64,000 bases of DNA, from positions 2,356,001-2,420,000 of the forward strand of contig NC_008391.1 of the NCBI RefSeq assembly GCF_000203915.1. Reading direction: 5' to 3'. A model generated the notes under the pieces. It saw only the letters and a list, made by a program, of their open reading frames with translations, ran no database searches and had not been told where the DNA came from. The position numbers and the translations under genes are program-made. Every line of letters starts with the position of its first letter. The first letter of the stretch is position 1. The stretch is from Burkholderia ambifaria AMMD. GTDB taxonomy: Bacteria > Pseudomonadota > Gammaproteobacteria > Burkholderiales > Burkholderiaceae. Shown here in pieces: positions 1-9,290 of the stretch.

Positions 1-1369
1 CGAGCGCGTCGTAGTGGCGATCGCGATCGGCGTCGAACAGCCGGCTCGCAATGCCGCGCGCGAGCCGCTCGGCGCCCGCGCTGATGGCCGGGATATCGCC
101 GGACAGCTTGCCGTGGCTCAGGCTCGCCGCATGGTTGAAGCAGTGGATCCGCGTGATGGCCGCGCACGCGCCGGGCTCGCGCTCCTGGAACGCGAACGCG
201 GGGCCGAGATCGGGCGACTCGGCGAGCTCGTCGAGCCACGCGCCCGCCTCCGGTCGATAGCGATCCTTCCAGCGCCGCACCTGCGCGCCGAACGACGCGA
301 ATTCCGCGCGGGTCGTCCAGTCCGAATGAAAGCCGGTCGCGAAGATCAGGAAGTCGACGGTGTAGCGCCCGCGCGGCGTCGTCACGTCGAGTCCGTCCGC
401 TTGTTCGGCAAGCGTCTCGATCGGGCTGCCCGCATGGAAATGCGCATGCCCGTGACGCGACACGCGCAGCACGCTGTCGCGCGGCGGCGGCGTCTGCGAC
501 GTCAGCGCGTAATGCATGAAGCGCCATTTCGTCGCGTCGTCGAGATCGGCGTAGCCGTGCACGAGGCCCGGGCTGCCGATGCCCGTCAGCTTGTTGATGC
601 GCGGAATGTCCGCGCGGCGGAAGAACAGGTCGACGCGTGCGGCGCCGGCTTCGAGCGCGGTGCCCGCATTGTCGAACGCGGACGCGCCCGCGCCGACCAC
701 GCCGATGCGCTTGCCCGCGAGCGCCGCGAAATCGATCGGCTCGGACGAATGGGCCCAGCGCGTGCGCGGCGCGCGCTGCGCGACGGGCGGCACGTACGGG
801 CCGCCGAGCCCGTCGCGGCCGGTTGCGAGTACCACGTGCCGCGCGAGCAGCGTCTGCGCTTCGCCGTTGCCGCGCACATCGAGTGCGAGCAGGCCGTCGT
901 CGCGCGGACGCAGCGCGACGAGCGTGGTGTCGTTGCGCACCTGCAGGTCGAGCACGCGCCGATACCAGCGCAGGTAGTCCATCCATTGCGTGCGCGGAAT
1001 CTTGTAGAGCGCGTCCCACGCGTCGCGGCCGTATTGCGCTTCGAACCATGCGCGGAACGTCAGCGCAGGCAGCCCGAGCGCGGGGCCCGCGAGCTGTTTC
1101 GGCGAGCGCAGCGTGTCCATCCGCGCGAACGTGACCCACGGGCCTTCGTAGCCGGCCGGCGCGCGGTCGATCACGCACTGGTTGTCGATGCCGAGCAGGC
1201 GCAGTTCGGCGGAAGCCGCGAGCCCGGCCATGCCGCCGCCGACGATCGCGACGTCGAGCACGCGTGTGCCGTCTGCCTCTCGCGGCGGCACCCACGACGG
1301 CGCGGGCAGGTCGAGCCAGCGCAGGTCTTGCGCGAGCCGGGCTTCGAGTGCGTCGAGCGAAGTCGTCAT
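1..1369 (-). CDS. FAD-dependent monooxygenase/oxidoreductase (3' end outside window)
   Basis: Partial gene reading leftwards off the window edge; about 456 codons are visible. The N-terminus has an FAD-binding Rossmann motif (VAIVGGGMAGL, residues about 40-50). A second nucleotide-binding motif (VVGAGASAFDNAG) lies near residue 220, giving the two-dinucleotide layout of flavin-containing monooxygenases and related NAD(P)/FAD oxidoreductases. The start is the ATG at 1369, preceded by a strong AAGGAGGC ribosome site. That ATG overlaps the stop of the upstream LysR gene by four bases (ATGA), so the two genes are translationally coupled. The LysR protein is therefore probably co-transcribed with this gene. 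The substrate cannot be read from the sequence. Confidence 0.85.
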   Translation of the reverse strand, partial: MTTSLDALEARLAQDLRWLDLPAPSWVPPREADGTRVLDVAIVGGGMAGLAASAELRLLGIDNQCVIDRAPAGYEGPWVTFARMDTLRSPKQLAGPALGLPALTFRAWFEAQYGRDAWDALYKIPRTQWMDYLRWYRRVLDLQVRNDTTLVALRPRDDGLLALDVRGNGEAQTLLARHVVLATGRDGLGGPYVPPVAQRAPRTRWAHSSEPIDFAALAGKRIGVVGAGASAFDNAGTALEAGAARVDLFFRRADIPRINKLTGIGSPGLVHGYADLDDATKWRFMHYALTSQTPPPRDSVLRVSRHGHAHFHAGSPIETLAEQADGLDVTTPRGRYTVDFLIFATGFHSDWTTRAEFASFGAQVRRWKDRYRPEAGAWLDELAESPDLGPAFAFQEREPGACAAITRIHCFNHAASLSHGKLSGDIPAISAGAERLARGIASRLFDADRDRHYDAL

Positions 1370-2379
1370 GCGGCCTCCTTGCGCGAACGGCGGGGGCGGG
1401 TCGGGCGAGGCGCGGGCGGCGTGCGGCCGCCGCGCAGCCGATCGCCACGCAACAGCGCGTCGTGCGCGGCCGCTTCATGAAAGATCACGTCGTCGAGCAG
1501 CGCGCGCGTCGTGCGGCGCAGCGCGTCGAGCAGCGCATCGACGGCCGCCGTGCGCGTCTTGCCGGCCGGTGTCGCAACGCCGAACGCGAACGGGATGTCG
1601 ACGTCGAGCGCTCGCGCGACGACGCCGTCCACCGGCAGCGCGATACCCGTGGCCGGATCGACGATGCCGATCCCGATGCCCGCGCGCGCGGCCATGACCG
1701 CATTCAGCGATGCATTGGTTTCGATGAACACGCGCGCGTCGACCCGCGCGGCCGCGAATGCCGCATCGATCCGCTGGCGCAGCCGGTGCCGGTTCGCGAC
1801 CGTCACGATGCGGCGTTGCGCGAGATCGCGCAGCGCGATGCGTGGCTGCGCCGCGAGCGGGTCGCCGGCGGGCAGCACGGCGACGCACGGCGTCTGCGCG
1901 ATCCAGTGCACGTCGAGCCCGGCGTGCGCCATCGGCAGCGTGACGACGCCGACATCGGCCGTGCCGGCCAGCACCTCGTGGACGACATGTTCGGCCGATT
2001 CGCTGCGCAACTGGTAGTGCGGCGCGTGCGCGTGGTCAGGCAGCGCGGCGAGCGCGGCCGGTACGAGCGTGGCCGCGAGCGAAGGTGTCGCCGCGATGCG
2101 GACGGGTTCGGCGGTTTCATCGCCGAGCGCCCGTGCGCGTGCCTCGATCGCACGCAGGCCGACTAGCGAGCGTTCGACTTCCTCGTAAAGCAGGAAGGCG
2201 CGCCGCGTCGGCGCGACGCGCGGGCCGTGCCGGTCGAACAGCGCGTAGCCGAGATCGGCTTCGAGTTCCTGGATCTGCCGCGTGACGGCCGGCTGCGAGC
2301 GGCCGAGCTGTTCGCCCGCGCCGGTTACGCTGCCGGCCGACATGACTGCGGAAAAGGCTTCGAGTTGATGCAGCTCCAT
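1366..2379 (-). CDS. LysR-family transcriptional regulator
   Basis: 337 residues. It starts with the usual LysR N-terminus (MELHQLEAFSAVMSAGSVTG), a winged helix-turn-helix in residues 1-60 followed by a LysR substrate-binding domain to about 295. The reading frame extends further upstream, but the ATG at 2379 is chosen because the LysR homology begins exactly there. The C-terminal tail is Arg/Pro-rich and overlaps the monooxygenase start (ATGA). Divergent from an ABC transporter operon starting at 2735, which it may also control. Confidence 0.9.
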   Translation of the reverse strand: MELHQLEAFSAVMSAGSVTGAGEQLGRSQPAVTRQIQELEADLGYALFDRHGPRVAPTRRAFLLYEEVERSLVGLRAIEARARALGDETAEPVRIAATPSLAATLVPAALAALPDHAHAPHYQLRSESAEHVVHEVLAGTADVGVVTLPMAHAGLDVHWIAQTPCVAVLPAGDPLAAQPRIALRDLAQRRIVTVANRHRLRQRIDAAFAAARVDARVFIETNASLNAVMAARAGIGIGIVDPATGIALPVDGVVARALDVDIPFAFGVATPAGKTRTAAVDALLDALRRTTRALLDDVIFHEAAAHDALLRGDRLRGGRTPPAPRPTRPRRSRKEAA

Positions 2380-2734
2380 GACGCGTTCCGATGATGCGAT
2401 TTTCGCATTGTAGGAGCGCGAGCATGCGTGATTCATATAATGATTCTTGCTATCGACAGCGCAAAAACTTCGAAGCGCCCGATCGTCGCGATGGCCGGTG
2501 GTGCGCGCGTGAGCATCGGTAGCGACCGGTGACGTGAACGAAACGCCAATCGAATCAACGCGATGCGATGCATGCCGATGCATCGTGCGACACGCGGTGC
2601 GCGGATGGCCGTTCGCGAGCATCACGCGCTTCGCGCCGCGCACGATATCGATATGCGCAAAACTTCGTTGGATCGTCCTGAACCGGATGGTTACATGCCC
2701 TCACTCTTTTCGACTGACTGAAGCTGGGGGACGC
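2380..2734. promoter_or_regulatory. Divergent intergenic region between lysR and the ABC operon
   Basis: 355 bases without a convincing gene. It contains a perfect TATAAT at 2436-2441 on the plus strand, a plausible -10 box, though no good -35 box is seen at the ideal spacing. The region must hold the promoters for both the leftward LysR gene and the rightward ABC transporter operon. An upstream in-frame extension of the binding protein starts in this stretch but has no signal-peptide character. Confidence 0.4.
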
Positions 2735-3928
2735 ATGAACGTTTCGGGGAACGACGCACGCGGCGCATGGCGGCGCGTGCTGGGCACGGTGGCGGCGCTC
2801 GCTGCCGCATGGGGCTTGTCGACGGGCGGTGCGCTCGCGGCCGGTGTGTCGGGCGAGCCGGTGGTGATCGGCGTGAGCGGGCCGCTCACGGGCCAGGACG
2901 CGCAGTACGGCGAGCAATGGAAGCGCGGCTTCGATCTCGCGCTCGACGAGATCAACGGCAGCGGCGGCATTCACGGCCGGCCGCTCGCAGTCGACTTCCA
3001 GGACAGCCGCAGCGACCCGCGTCAGGCCGTCGCGATCGCGCAGAAGTTCGTCGCCGATCCGCGCATCGCGATCGAGCTGGGCGATTTCTCCAGCGCGACG
3101 TCGATGGCCGCGTCGCCGATCTACCAGCGCGGGCAGCTGACCCAGTTCGGCTTCACGAACTCGCATCCGGACTTCACGAAGGGCGGAGACTATCTGTGGA
3201 GCACCGCGCTGAGCCAGGCCGAGGAGCAGCCGCTGCTCGCACGCTACGCGGTGAAGGAACTCGGCTTCAAGCGGATCGCGGTGCTGTACCTGAACACCGA
3301 CTGGGGCCGCACCAGCAAGGACATCTTCGCGAAGGCGGTGGCCGGGCTCGGCGCGCAGGTCGTCGCGGCCGAAGGCTACCAGCCGACGGAGAAGGATTTC
3401 CGTTCGACGCTCGTGCGGATCGGTGAATCGAAGCCCGATTCGATCGTGCTGATCTCGTACTACGCGGACGGCGCGCAAATCGTGCGGCAGGCGCGCACGT
3501 CGGGCGTCACGCTGCCGATCGCGGCGGTTGGCTCCGTGTATTCGCCGAAATTCCTCGAGCTGGGCGGCGCGGCCGTCGATGGCGTCTATACGGAATCGAA
3601 CTTCTTCCCGGCGGAACCGCGCCCCGAGGTGCAGGCGTTCGTGCAGCGCTATCGCGCGAAATTCCATGCCGATCCCGATTCGTTCGTCGCGCGTGCGTAC
3701 GACGCGCTGATCCTGTCGGCCGAGGTGCTGCGCCGCTACGGCACGACACGCCAGGCCGCGCACGACGGCTTCGCGAAAATCAGCGACGTGCCGAGCGTGA
3801 TCTTCGGCAAGGTGCGCTTCGATCCGCGGACGCGCCGTGTCGCGGGCGCACGCACCGTGTATCTGGTCGTGAAGCAGGGGCAGTGGGCGCTATGGGATGG
3901 CGCGAAGCCGCAGCTCGCCGCGCGTTGA
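2735..3928 (+). CDS. ABC transporter periplasmic substrate-binding protein (LivK/Peripla_BP_6 type)
   Basis: 397 residues. A Sec signal peptide (hydrophobic stretch with GALAAG near residue 36) is followed by a type I periplasmic binding fold typical of branched-chain amino acid or aromatic-acid binding proteins ([20 protein letters not shown]). The start at 2735 is preceded by a GGGGG ribosome site and gives a clean signal peptide. First gene of a four-gene operon with a fused permease and two ATPases. In Burkholderia such operons often take up aromatic acids, amides or amino acids; the substrate here is unknown. Confidence 0.9.
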   Translation: MNVSGNDARGAWRRVLGTVAALAAAWGLSTGGALAAGVSGEPVVIGVSGPLTGQDAQYGEQWKRGFDLALDEINGSGGIHGRPLAVDFQDSRSDPRQAVAIAQKFVADPRIAIELGDFSSATSMAASPIYQRGQLTQFGFTNSHPDFTKGGDYLWSTALSQAEEQPLLARYAVKELGFKRIAVLYLNTDWGRTSKDIFAKAVAGLGAQVVAAEGYQPTEKDFRSTLVRIGESKPDSIVLISYYADGAQIVRQARTSGVTLPIAAVGSVYSPKFLELGGAAVDGVYTESNFFPAEPRPEVQAFVQRYRAKFHADPDSFVARAYDALILSAEVLRRYGTTRQAAHDGFAKISDVPSVIFGKVRFDPRTRRVAGARTVYLVVKQGQWALWDGAKPQLAAR

Positions 3929-3968
3929 CCTCAGCCCTGAACAGCATGCACATAACGGACGCATCGTG

Positions 3969-5780
3969 ATGGCTTCCTGGCTCGACTACACGCTCAACGG
4001 CCTCATCGTCGGCAACATCTACGCGCTGCTCGCGGTCGGGCTCGCGCTGATCTTCGGCGTGTCGCACCTGATCAACTTCGCGCACGGCTCGGTCTACATG
4101 GTCGGCGCGTTCATCGGCTGGCTGTGCCTGACGCGCTTCGGGCTGCCGCTGCCGGTCGCGCTTGCCGCGGTCGTCATCGGTTGCGGCGCGCTCGGCGTCG
4201 CGATCGAACGGATCGGGCTGCGGCCGCTGCGCCACGCGGCACGCATCGCACCGCTGCTCGCGACGATCGGCATCAGCTTCATCCTCGACCAGCTCGCGCA
4301 GCTCGCATTCGGCGCGGACCCGCGCGCGGTGCCGACGCCGCTGCCCGACTGGCATCTGCGAATTGCCGGCGCAACGCTCGGCTCGCTCGACCTGCTGATC
4401 GCGGGCATCGGCATCGCGGCGGCCGCGCTGCTGTACGGCTTCCTGCGATTCACGCGGCTCGGCTGGGCCGTGCGCGCGACCGCGCAGGATCGCGACGCGG
4501 CGCTGCAGATGGGTGTCGACGTCGATCGCGTGAACCAGACCGTGTTCGCGATCGCATGCGCGCTCGGCGGCGTGAGCGGGCTGCTGGTCGGCATGTACTA
4601 CAACAGCATCGATCCGGCGATGGGCTTCCAGGCAACGCTGAAGGGCGTGGTCGCGCTGCTGATCGGCGGGCTCGGCAACGTGCCGGGCGCGATTGCCGGG
4701 AGCCTGCTGCTCGGCCTCGTCGAAAGCTATGGCGTCGCGCTGTTCGGCACCAGCTATCGCGACCTGTTCGCGTTCGGATTGCTGATCGTGTTCCTCGTGT
4801 GGCGGCCGAACGGCTTGTTCAGTGCGAACCGCGCATTGCCGCCCGAGCCGATGACGGGGACCTTCCTCGCGGCCGCGAAGGCCGTGCGCGCGCCGCGCCC
4901 CGTACTTGTCGTACTGATCGTGGCGGCCGCCGTACTGCCGTGGCTCGGTGCATCGTCGTACGTGCTGCAGACGCTGACCAACGCGTGGCTGTACGGGCTG
5001 CTCGCGCTGAGCCTCACGCTCGTCGCGGGCACGGTCGGGCAGATCTCGCTCGGCCACGCGGCGCTGCTCGTGATCGGTGCGTATGCGTCGGCGCTGCTGT
5101 CGTCGGATCTCGGCTGGTCGGCGGCCGTGACGATCCCGTGCGCGGGCGTCATCACCGCCGTGCTCGGCACGTTGCTCGTCTATCCGGCGTTCCGGCTGCG
5201 CGGGCATTACGTGTCGATCGCGACGCTCGGCATCGGCGAAGTGGTGAGCCTCGTGATCCTGAACTGGGACGGCCTCACGCGTGGCCCGCTCGGCATCACC
5301 GGCATCGCGCCGCTGCCGTGGGCGGCGACCGCGCGTGCCGCGTACTGGTTCACGTTCGCGGTGCTCATCGTGTTCGCGCTCGTGCAGGTGCGGCTGCTGC
5401 GTTCGCATCTCGGCCGCACGCTGCGCGCGGTGCGCGAGGATGATGTCGCCGCCCGTGCGCACGGCATTGCGCCGAACCGCTACAAGGCGATCGCGTTCGC
5501 GGTCGGCGGCGTCGCGGCCGGCGTGAGCGGCGGGATCGCCGCGCACCTGTACAGCTACATCAATCACCAGACCTTCGATTCGCAGGTGTCGATCCTCGCG
5601 CTGACGATGGTGATCCTGGGCGGCCTCGGCAACGTGCTCGGCGGCATCGTCGGCGCGATCGCGCTGATCGGCCTGCCCGAGCTGTTCCGCTGGGCGGCCG
5701 ACTACCGGATGCTGATCTACGGCCTCGTGCTGCTGCTGCTCGTCCGGTTCCGGCCGCAGGGCCTGCTCGGCACGGTGTGA
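3969..5780 (+). CDS. Fused LivH-LivM ABC permease
   Basis: 603 residues, about twice the usual permease length. Residues 1-290 are LivH-like ([20 protein letters not shown], then the [12 protein letters not shown] region). After a short linker the LivM-like half runs to the C-terminus ([20 protein letters not shown], and [20 protein letters not shown] near the end). Both halves are multi-spanning inner-membrane domains, so one chain supplies the whole channel. The ATG at 3969 (MASWLDYTL) is preferred, with a GTG directly before it. It lies 40 bases after the binding protein and 11 bases before the first ATPase gene. Confidence 0.9.
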   Translation: MASWLDYTLNGLIVGNIYALLAVGLALIFGVSHLINFAHGSVYMVGAFIGWLCLTRFGLPLPVALAAVVIGCGALGVAIERIGLRPLRHAARIAPLLATIGISFILDQLAQLAFGADPRAVPTPLPDWHLRIAGATLGSLDLLIAGIGIAAAALLYGFLRFTRLGWAVRATAQDRDAALQMGVDVDRVNQTVFAIACALGGVSGLLVGMYYNSIDPAMGFQATLKGVVALLIGGLGNVPGAIAGSLLLGLVESYGVALFGTSYRDLFAFGLLIVFLVWRPNGLFSANRALPPEPMTGTFLAAAKAVRAPRPVLVVLIVAAAVLPWLGASSYVLQTLTNAWLYGLLALSLTLVAGTVGQISLGHAALLVIGAYASALLSSDLGWSAAVTIPCAGVITAVLGTLLVYPAFRLRGHYVSIATLGIGEVVSLVILNWDGLTRGPLGITGIAPLPWAATARAAYWFTFAVLIVFALVQVRLLRSHLGRTLRAVREDDVAARAHGIAPNRYKAIAFAVGGVAAGVSGGIAAHLYSYINHQTFDSQVSILALTMVILGGLGNVLGGIVGAIALIGLPELFRWAADYRMLIYGLVLLLLVRFRPQGLLGTV

Positions 5781-5791
5781 GGAGATACGCG

Positions 5792-6649
5792 ATGACCACG
5801 ACCCGACCCCTGCTCGACGTGCAGGGCCTGACGCGCCGCTTCGACGGCGTGACCGCGCTCGACGGCGCGAGCCTGACGCTCGCCGACGGCGAGCTGCTGA
5901 GCGTGATCGGCCCGAACGGTGCGGGCAAGTCGACGCTGTTCAACCTGATCGCGGGCGCCGACCGGCCCGACGCCGGCCGCGTGACGTTCGACGGCCGCGA
6001 CATCACGGGCACCGCGCCCGAACGGCTCGCGGCGCTCGGCATCGCGCGCACGTTCCAGCACGGCCGCGTGTTCGGCAACCTGAGCGTGCTCGACAACGTG
6101 CTGATCGGCGCGCATGCGCGGCTGCGTGCGGCGCGGCCGGGCTGGCCCGCGCTCGGCGCGGCCGCCGAAGTGCTGCGCGCGCTGGTGCGGCCCGCGTCGG
6201 TGCGGCGCGAGGAAGCCGAACTGCGCGAAGAAGCCCGCGCGATCGTCGCCGGCTTCGGCGAACGGCTGACGCCGCGCATCGATCATCCGGCGCACAGCCT
6301 GTCGTATGCGAACCGGCGGCGCGTGGAGATCGGCCGTGCGCTCGCGCTCCATCCGCGCCTGCTGCTGCTCGACGAACCGACGGCCGGGATGAACGAGACG
6401 GAAACGGCCGAGATGCTGCAACTGATCCAGTCGCTGAAGGCGCGCGGCCTGACGATCCTGCTGATCGAGCACAAGCTCGAACTCGTGATGCGCGTGTCCG
6501 ATCGCGTGATGGTGCTCGACAACGGCGTGAAGATCGCCGAAGGCGCGCCGCGCGACGTGCGGCACGACCCGCGCGTGATCGAGGCGTACCTCGGCCGCCG
6601 CCATGCGGGCGACGCGCCGGCCGACCGCACTACGCAGGCGGCCGCATGA
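5792..6649 (+). CDS. ABC transporter ATP-binding protein (LivG type)
   Basis: 285 residues. Walker A GPNGAGKST at residues 40-48 and Walker B LLLLDEPTAGM. The signature segment is the degenerate LSYANRRRVEIGRAL, a form usual for LivG proteins. The ATG at 5792 is preceded by GAGGAG and lies 11 bases after the permease stop. The stop overlaps the start of the next ATPase gene (ATGA at 6646-6649). It energises the permease from the cytoplasmic side with its partner. Confidence 0.92.
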   Translation: MTTTRPLLDVQGLTRRFDGVTALDGASLTLADGELLSVIGPNGAGKSTLFNLIAGADRPDAGRVTFDGRDITGTAPERLAALGIARTFQHGRVFGNLSVLDNVLIGAHARLRAARPGWPALGAAAEVLRALVRPASVRREEAELREEARAIVAGFGERLTPRIDHPAHSLSYANRRRVEIGRALALHPRLLLLDEPTAGMNETETAEMLQLIQSLKARGLTILLIEHKLELVMRVSDRVMVLDNGVKIAEGAPRDVRHDPRVIEAYLGRRHAGDAPADRTTQAAA

Positions 6650-7410
6650 GCGCACTTTCTTCGGAACCCGATACGACCATGACCGACGCGCTGCTGAAAC
6701 TCGAACACCTCGACACGTTCTACGGGCCGGTGCAGGTGCACTTCGACGTGAACTTCGAGGTCGGCCGCGGGCAGATCGTCAGCCTGCTCGGCGGCAACGC
6801 AAGCGGCAAGTCGACGACGATGAAGCTGATCCTCGGGCTGATGCGCCCACGCCGCGGCGTCGTGCGTTTCGACGGCGACGACGTGACCGCGCTCGCGACG
6901 CCGCAGCGCGTGCGGCGCGGGATTGCGGCCGTGCCGGAGGCGCGGCGGCTGTTCGGCGACATGAGCGTGCGCGAGAACCTGCTGATGGGCGCGTACACGC
7001 GCGGCGATCGTGCTGCGGTGGCCGACGACTACGAGCGTGTGCTCGACCTGTTTCCGCGTGTGCGCGAACGGCTGACGCAGCGCGCGGGCACGCTGTCGGG
7101 CGGCGAGCAGCAGATGCTTGCGATGGCGCGTGCGCTGATGGCGCGGCCGAAGCTGATCTGCATGGACGAGCCGACGATGGGGCTGTCGCCGCTCTACGTC
7201 GACAAGGTGCTGGAACTGATCGACGCGATTAACAAGCAGGGCGTGACGGTGTTCATGGTCGAGCAGAACGCGAGCCTCGCGCTGGAGATCGCGCACTATG
7301 GGTACGTGCTGCAGACGGGGCGCGTCGTGCTCGAAGGGCCCGCGAAAACGCTGCTCGACGATGAGCGCGTGCGCGATGCGTATCTCGGTGGGGAGGCGGT
7401 GGCGGCGTAG
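6646..7410 (+). CDS. ABC transporter ATP-binding protein (LivF type)
   Basis: 254 residues. Walker A reads GGNASGKST, a slightly unusual variant; the signature LSGGEQQ and Walker B/D-loop CMDEPTMGLS are intact. It overlaps the preceding gene by four bases. A second in-frame ATG (MTDALLKLEHLDTFYG) twelve codons on is an alternative start and fits the conserved LivF N-terminus better. Last gene of the transporter operon. Confidence 0.9.
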   Translation: MSALSSEPDTTMTDALLKLEHLDTFYGPVQVHFDVNFEVGRGQIVSLLGGNASGKSTTMKLILGLMRPRRGVVRFDGDDVTALATPQRVRRGIAAVPEARRLFGDMSVRENLLMGAYTRGDRAAVADDYERVLDLFPRVRERLTQRAGTLSGGEQQMLAMARALMARPKLICMDEPTMGLSPLYVDKVLELIDAINKQGVTVFMVEQNASLALEIAHYGYVLQTGRVVLEGPAKTLLDDERVRDAYLGGEAVAA

Positions 7411-7434
7411 ACGGTGTAGGCGGCATAGCGCGTT

Positions 7435-7998
7435 TCATCGCCCGGCATTCGCCGAGTTCGCACCGCCGATCTTGCGTTGCAGCCTGCGCTCGGGCTCTGT
7501 CCGATGCAAGTGAACGGCGTAGGTATCCCAAGGGAGCTCGATATCCTGTGCCGAGAGCGCGGCCGCCTGAATCATCAGTCCGCCCGCTTCGCCGCGATGA
7601 TAGCCGCCGTGCGTGACGACATGGGTCAGCATCTCTTCGCGCGTCATGTATCCGTTGTCGCCATCGGTAAACACAAAGGGAATCGATTCCGACAGCATGT
7701 CGGGTGTGGCGGCCTCCACATAGTCGAGATACCAGCGATCGAGCGTGGCGATTGCCGCGCGCAGCGCTTCCGGCTCCGGCGTGTCAGGCGTGTTGTCGGA
7801 CACGAAGCCGTGACGCTCGCCGCTCAGGTGCGCGGCGAATATCCGGTTCACCACGAGGCAATGGTTCATCAGCCGCAGCGCGAGATGACGCGCCGGCGCA
7901 TGCCGTACCGCGTCGAGCCCCGACATCGCTTTCAGCATTTCGTCATTGGCCCATGCCTGGTAGCGCAGCATGCGGGACAGGAGTGCGTTCGCGCTCAT
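7435..7998 (-). CDS. DinB-family protein
   Basis: 187 residues. A DinB/YfiT-like four-helix bundle protein, recognised from the N-terminal pattern (LLSRMLRYQAWANDEML), the central NHCLVVNRIFAAHL with metal-ligand-type His, and HVVTHGGYHRGEAGGLM near residue 140. Family members bind a divalent metal and several are thiol-dependent transferases; the specific role is unknown. The start at 7998 is supported by a GAGGAAAC ribosome site, whereas the frame extension upstream has none. Divergent from the TetR gene at 8066, so probably controlled by it. Confidence 0.85.
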   Translation of the reverse strand: MSANALLSRMLRYQAWANDEMLKAMSGLDAVRHAPARHLALRLMNHCLVVNRIFAAHLSGERHGFVSDNTPDTPEPEALRAAIATLDRWYLDYVEAATPDMLSESIPFVFTDGDNGYMTREEMLTHVVTHGGYHRGEAGGLMIQAAALSAQDIELPWDTYAVHLHRTEPERRLQRKIGGANSANAGR

Positions 7999-8065
7999 GA
8001 TCGTTTCCTCGTCGGGTTCACCTAATATGTGAGTTTCGCCACCATTATTTTCAGTGGGAGCCCGC
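7999..8065. promoter_or_regulatory. Divergent dinB/tetR promoter region
   Basis: A 67-base gap. It contains a short imperfect inverted repeat (TCAC-CTAATAT-GTGA, 8018-8032) in a locally AT-rich patch. A TetR operator between two divergent starts is expected here, and this is the only candidate seen. Confidence 0.35.
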
Positions 8066-8710
8066 ATGTCCACTCGCGTTTCCAGTGCAGCCGCCGTGAT
8101 GCGCAAAGCCCCACGCCAGGCCCGTTCGCGTGCGACGGTGGACGTGATCGTCACGGCCGGGGCTCGCGTTCTGGACAAGCACGGGTGGGCCGGATTCACG
8201 ACGAACGAGGTCGCGCAGGTCGCCGGTGTGAGCATCGGCTCCGTGTATCAGTATTTCCCGAACAAGCTCGCGTTGGTCGATGCGATCCGGCGTCGCCATT
8301 TCGACGACGTGCTTGCCGTGCTGCAGCGCGCGCATGATCGTCGGGCGAGCGCCGGGCGTCGGCTCGAAGGCCTGATCGGCGACCTGATCGCCGCGCATCG
8401 CGATTACCCTGCGCTGCACCGGGCGCTGCTCGATCTTCCCGATCCGGGCGGTGCGAAAGAAGCGTATGACGCGTTTCAGAAGGAATATCTGTGCAGGTAT
8501 GCGCTGATCGTTGCCGCGTGTCGCGGGCGTGCGCCGGTCAAGGCCGATACGTTGACCGCACAGGTGCTGTCGTCCGCGCTCGAAGGCGTCGTGCACAACG
8601 CGGCCCGGCGCGGGTTGCTGGGGGATCCGAAACTGAAGCGCGAGCTCGTCAGGCTGGCCGGTGCTTACCTCGAAGATCACCGCGCGGCGACGGCGAATGC
8701 GCGTTCATGA
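8066..8710 (+). CDS. TetR/AcrR-family transcriptional regulator
   Basis: 214 residues. The N-terminal TetR helix-turn-helix is clear (AGARVLDKHGWAGFTTNEVA, then VSIGSVYQYFPNKLALVDAI, residues 30-75). The C-terminal ligand domain resembles the TetR_C AefR-like type. The ATG at 8066 has a GGGAG ribosome site. It is divergent from the DinB-like gene, its most likely target and the usual arrangement for a TetR local repressor. Confidence 0.9.
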   Translation: MSTRVSSAAAVMRKAPRQARSRATVDVIVTAGARVLDKHGWAGFTTNEVAQVAGVSIGSVYQYFPNKLALVDAIRRRHFDDVLAVLQRAHDRRASAGRRLEGLIGDLIAAHRDYPALHRALLDLPDPGGAKEAYDAFQKEYLCRYALIVAACRGRAPVKADTLTAQVLSSALEGVVHNAARRGLLGDPKLKRELVRLAGAYLEDHRAATANARS

Positions 8711-8795
8711 GCCGCCCGGAAAAATCGTTACGGATACCGGAATTCACGGTAGATTGACGCTCTCCTGATTTCGAACACCACGGGGTTGCCGCGCC

Positions 8796-9242
8796 ATGTT
8801 GACCTATTCCATCCAGAAAGTCGGCTACGACTTCAATCAGCTCGATCAGCAGGGCGCGACCGACTATGCGTCGTTCGTTCATGCGTTCGACGCGTTCCCT
8901 TGGGTGGCGCAGCACGTCGAATGGAACGAGACGCAGGACGGCCCGCTACCGGCGCTCGTGCTGCAGCATGCCGACGATCAGCGCGAGCTGTGGGTGACTG
9001 CGTTGACGGATGCGCATTCGGACGGCTTCCAGCTGAATGCCGTTGCCATGCGGATGAAGAAGGGGCTGTTCGGGATCGGCAAGGGGAAGCTGGAGCAGCA
9101 GGTCGACACGATCGACGTCGACTCGCGCGCGGACGTCGACACGTTGTGTCGTCTTTTCTGCGATCGTCAGTATGACGAGCTGGACCGGCTGGTCGCGCGG
9201 CACGCCGAGCGCAATCGCTTCGACGACGACCGCGACGATTGA
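8796..9242 (+). CDS. Conserved hypothetical protein
   Basis: 148 residues, not recognised. The protein is soluble, with no signal peptide or membrane segment. It is rich in acidic residues (C-terminus FDDDRDD) and has a mixed alpha/beta pattern (SIQKVGYDFNQLDQQGATDY at the N-terminus). The codon usage is normal for this genome and the start ATG at 8796 gives a sensible N-terminus. It stands alone after the TetR gene and converges on the histidine kinase gene. Confidence 0.75.
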   Translation: MLTYSIQKVGYDFNQLDQQGATDYASFVHAFDAFPWVAQHVEWNETQDGPLPALVLQHADDQRELWVTALTDAHSDGFQLNAVAMRMKKGLFGIGKGKLEQQVDTIDVDSRADVDTLCRLFCDRQYDELDRLVARHAERNRFDDDRDD

Positions 9243-9253
9243 TCGCCTGCCGC

Positions 9254-9290
9254 GCATGAACCGGCGCAGGTTCGCCTGTTCATGCCTTTT
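9254..9290. terminator. Bidirectional hairpin terminator between convergent genes
   Basis: Interrupted stem-loop: GCATGAAC (9254-9261) pairs with GTTCATGC (9278-9285), with an inner GGCG/CGCC stem (9263-9266 / 9273-9276). CTTTT follows on the plus strand. It lies between two convergent genes and overlaps the last codons of the histidine kinase gene. Confidence 0.65.
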
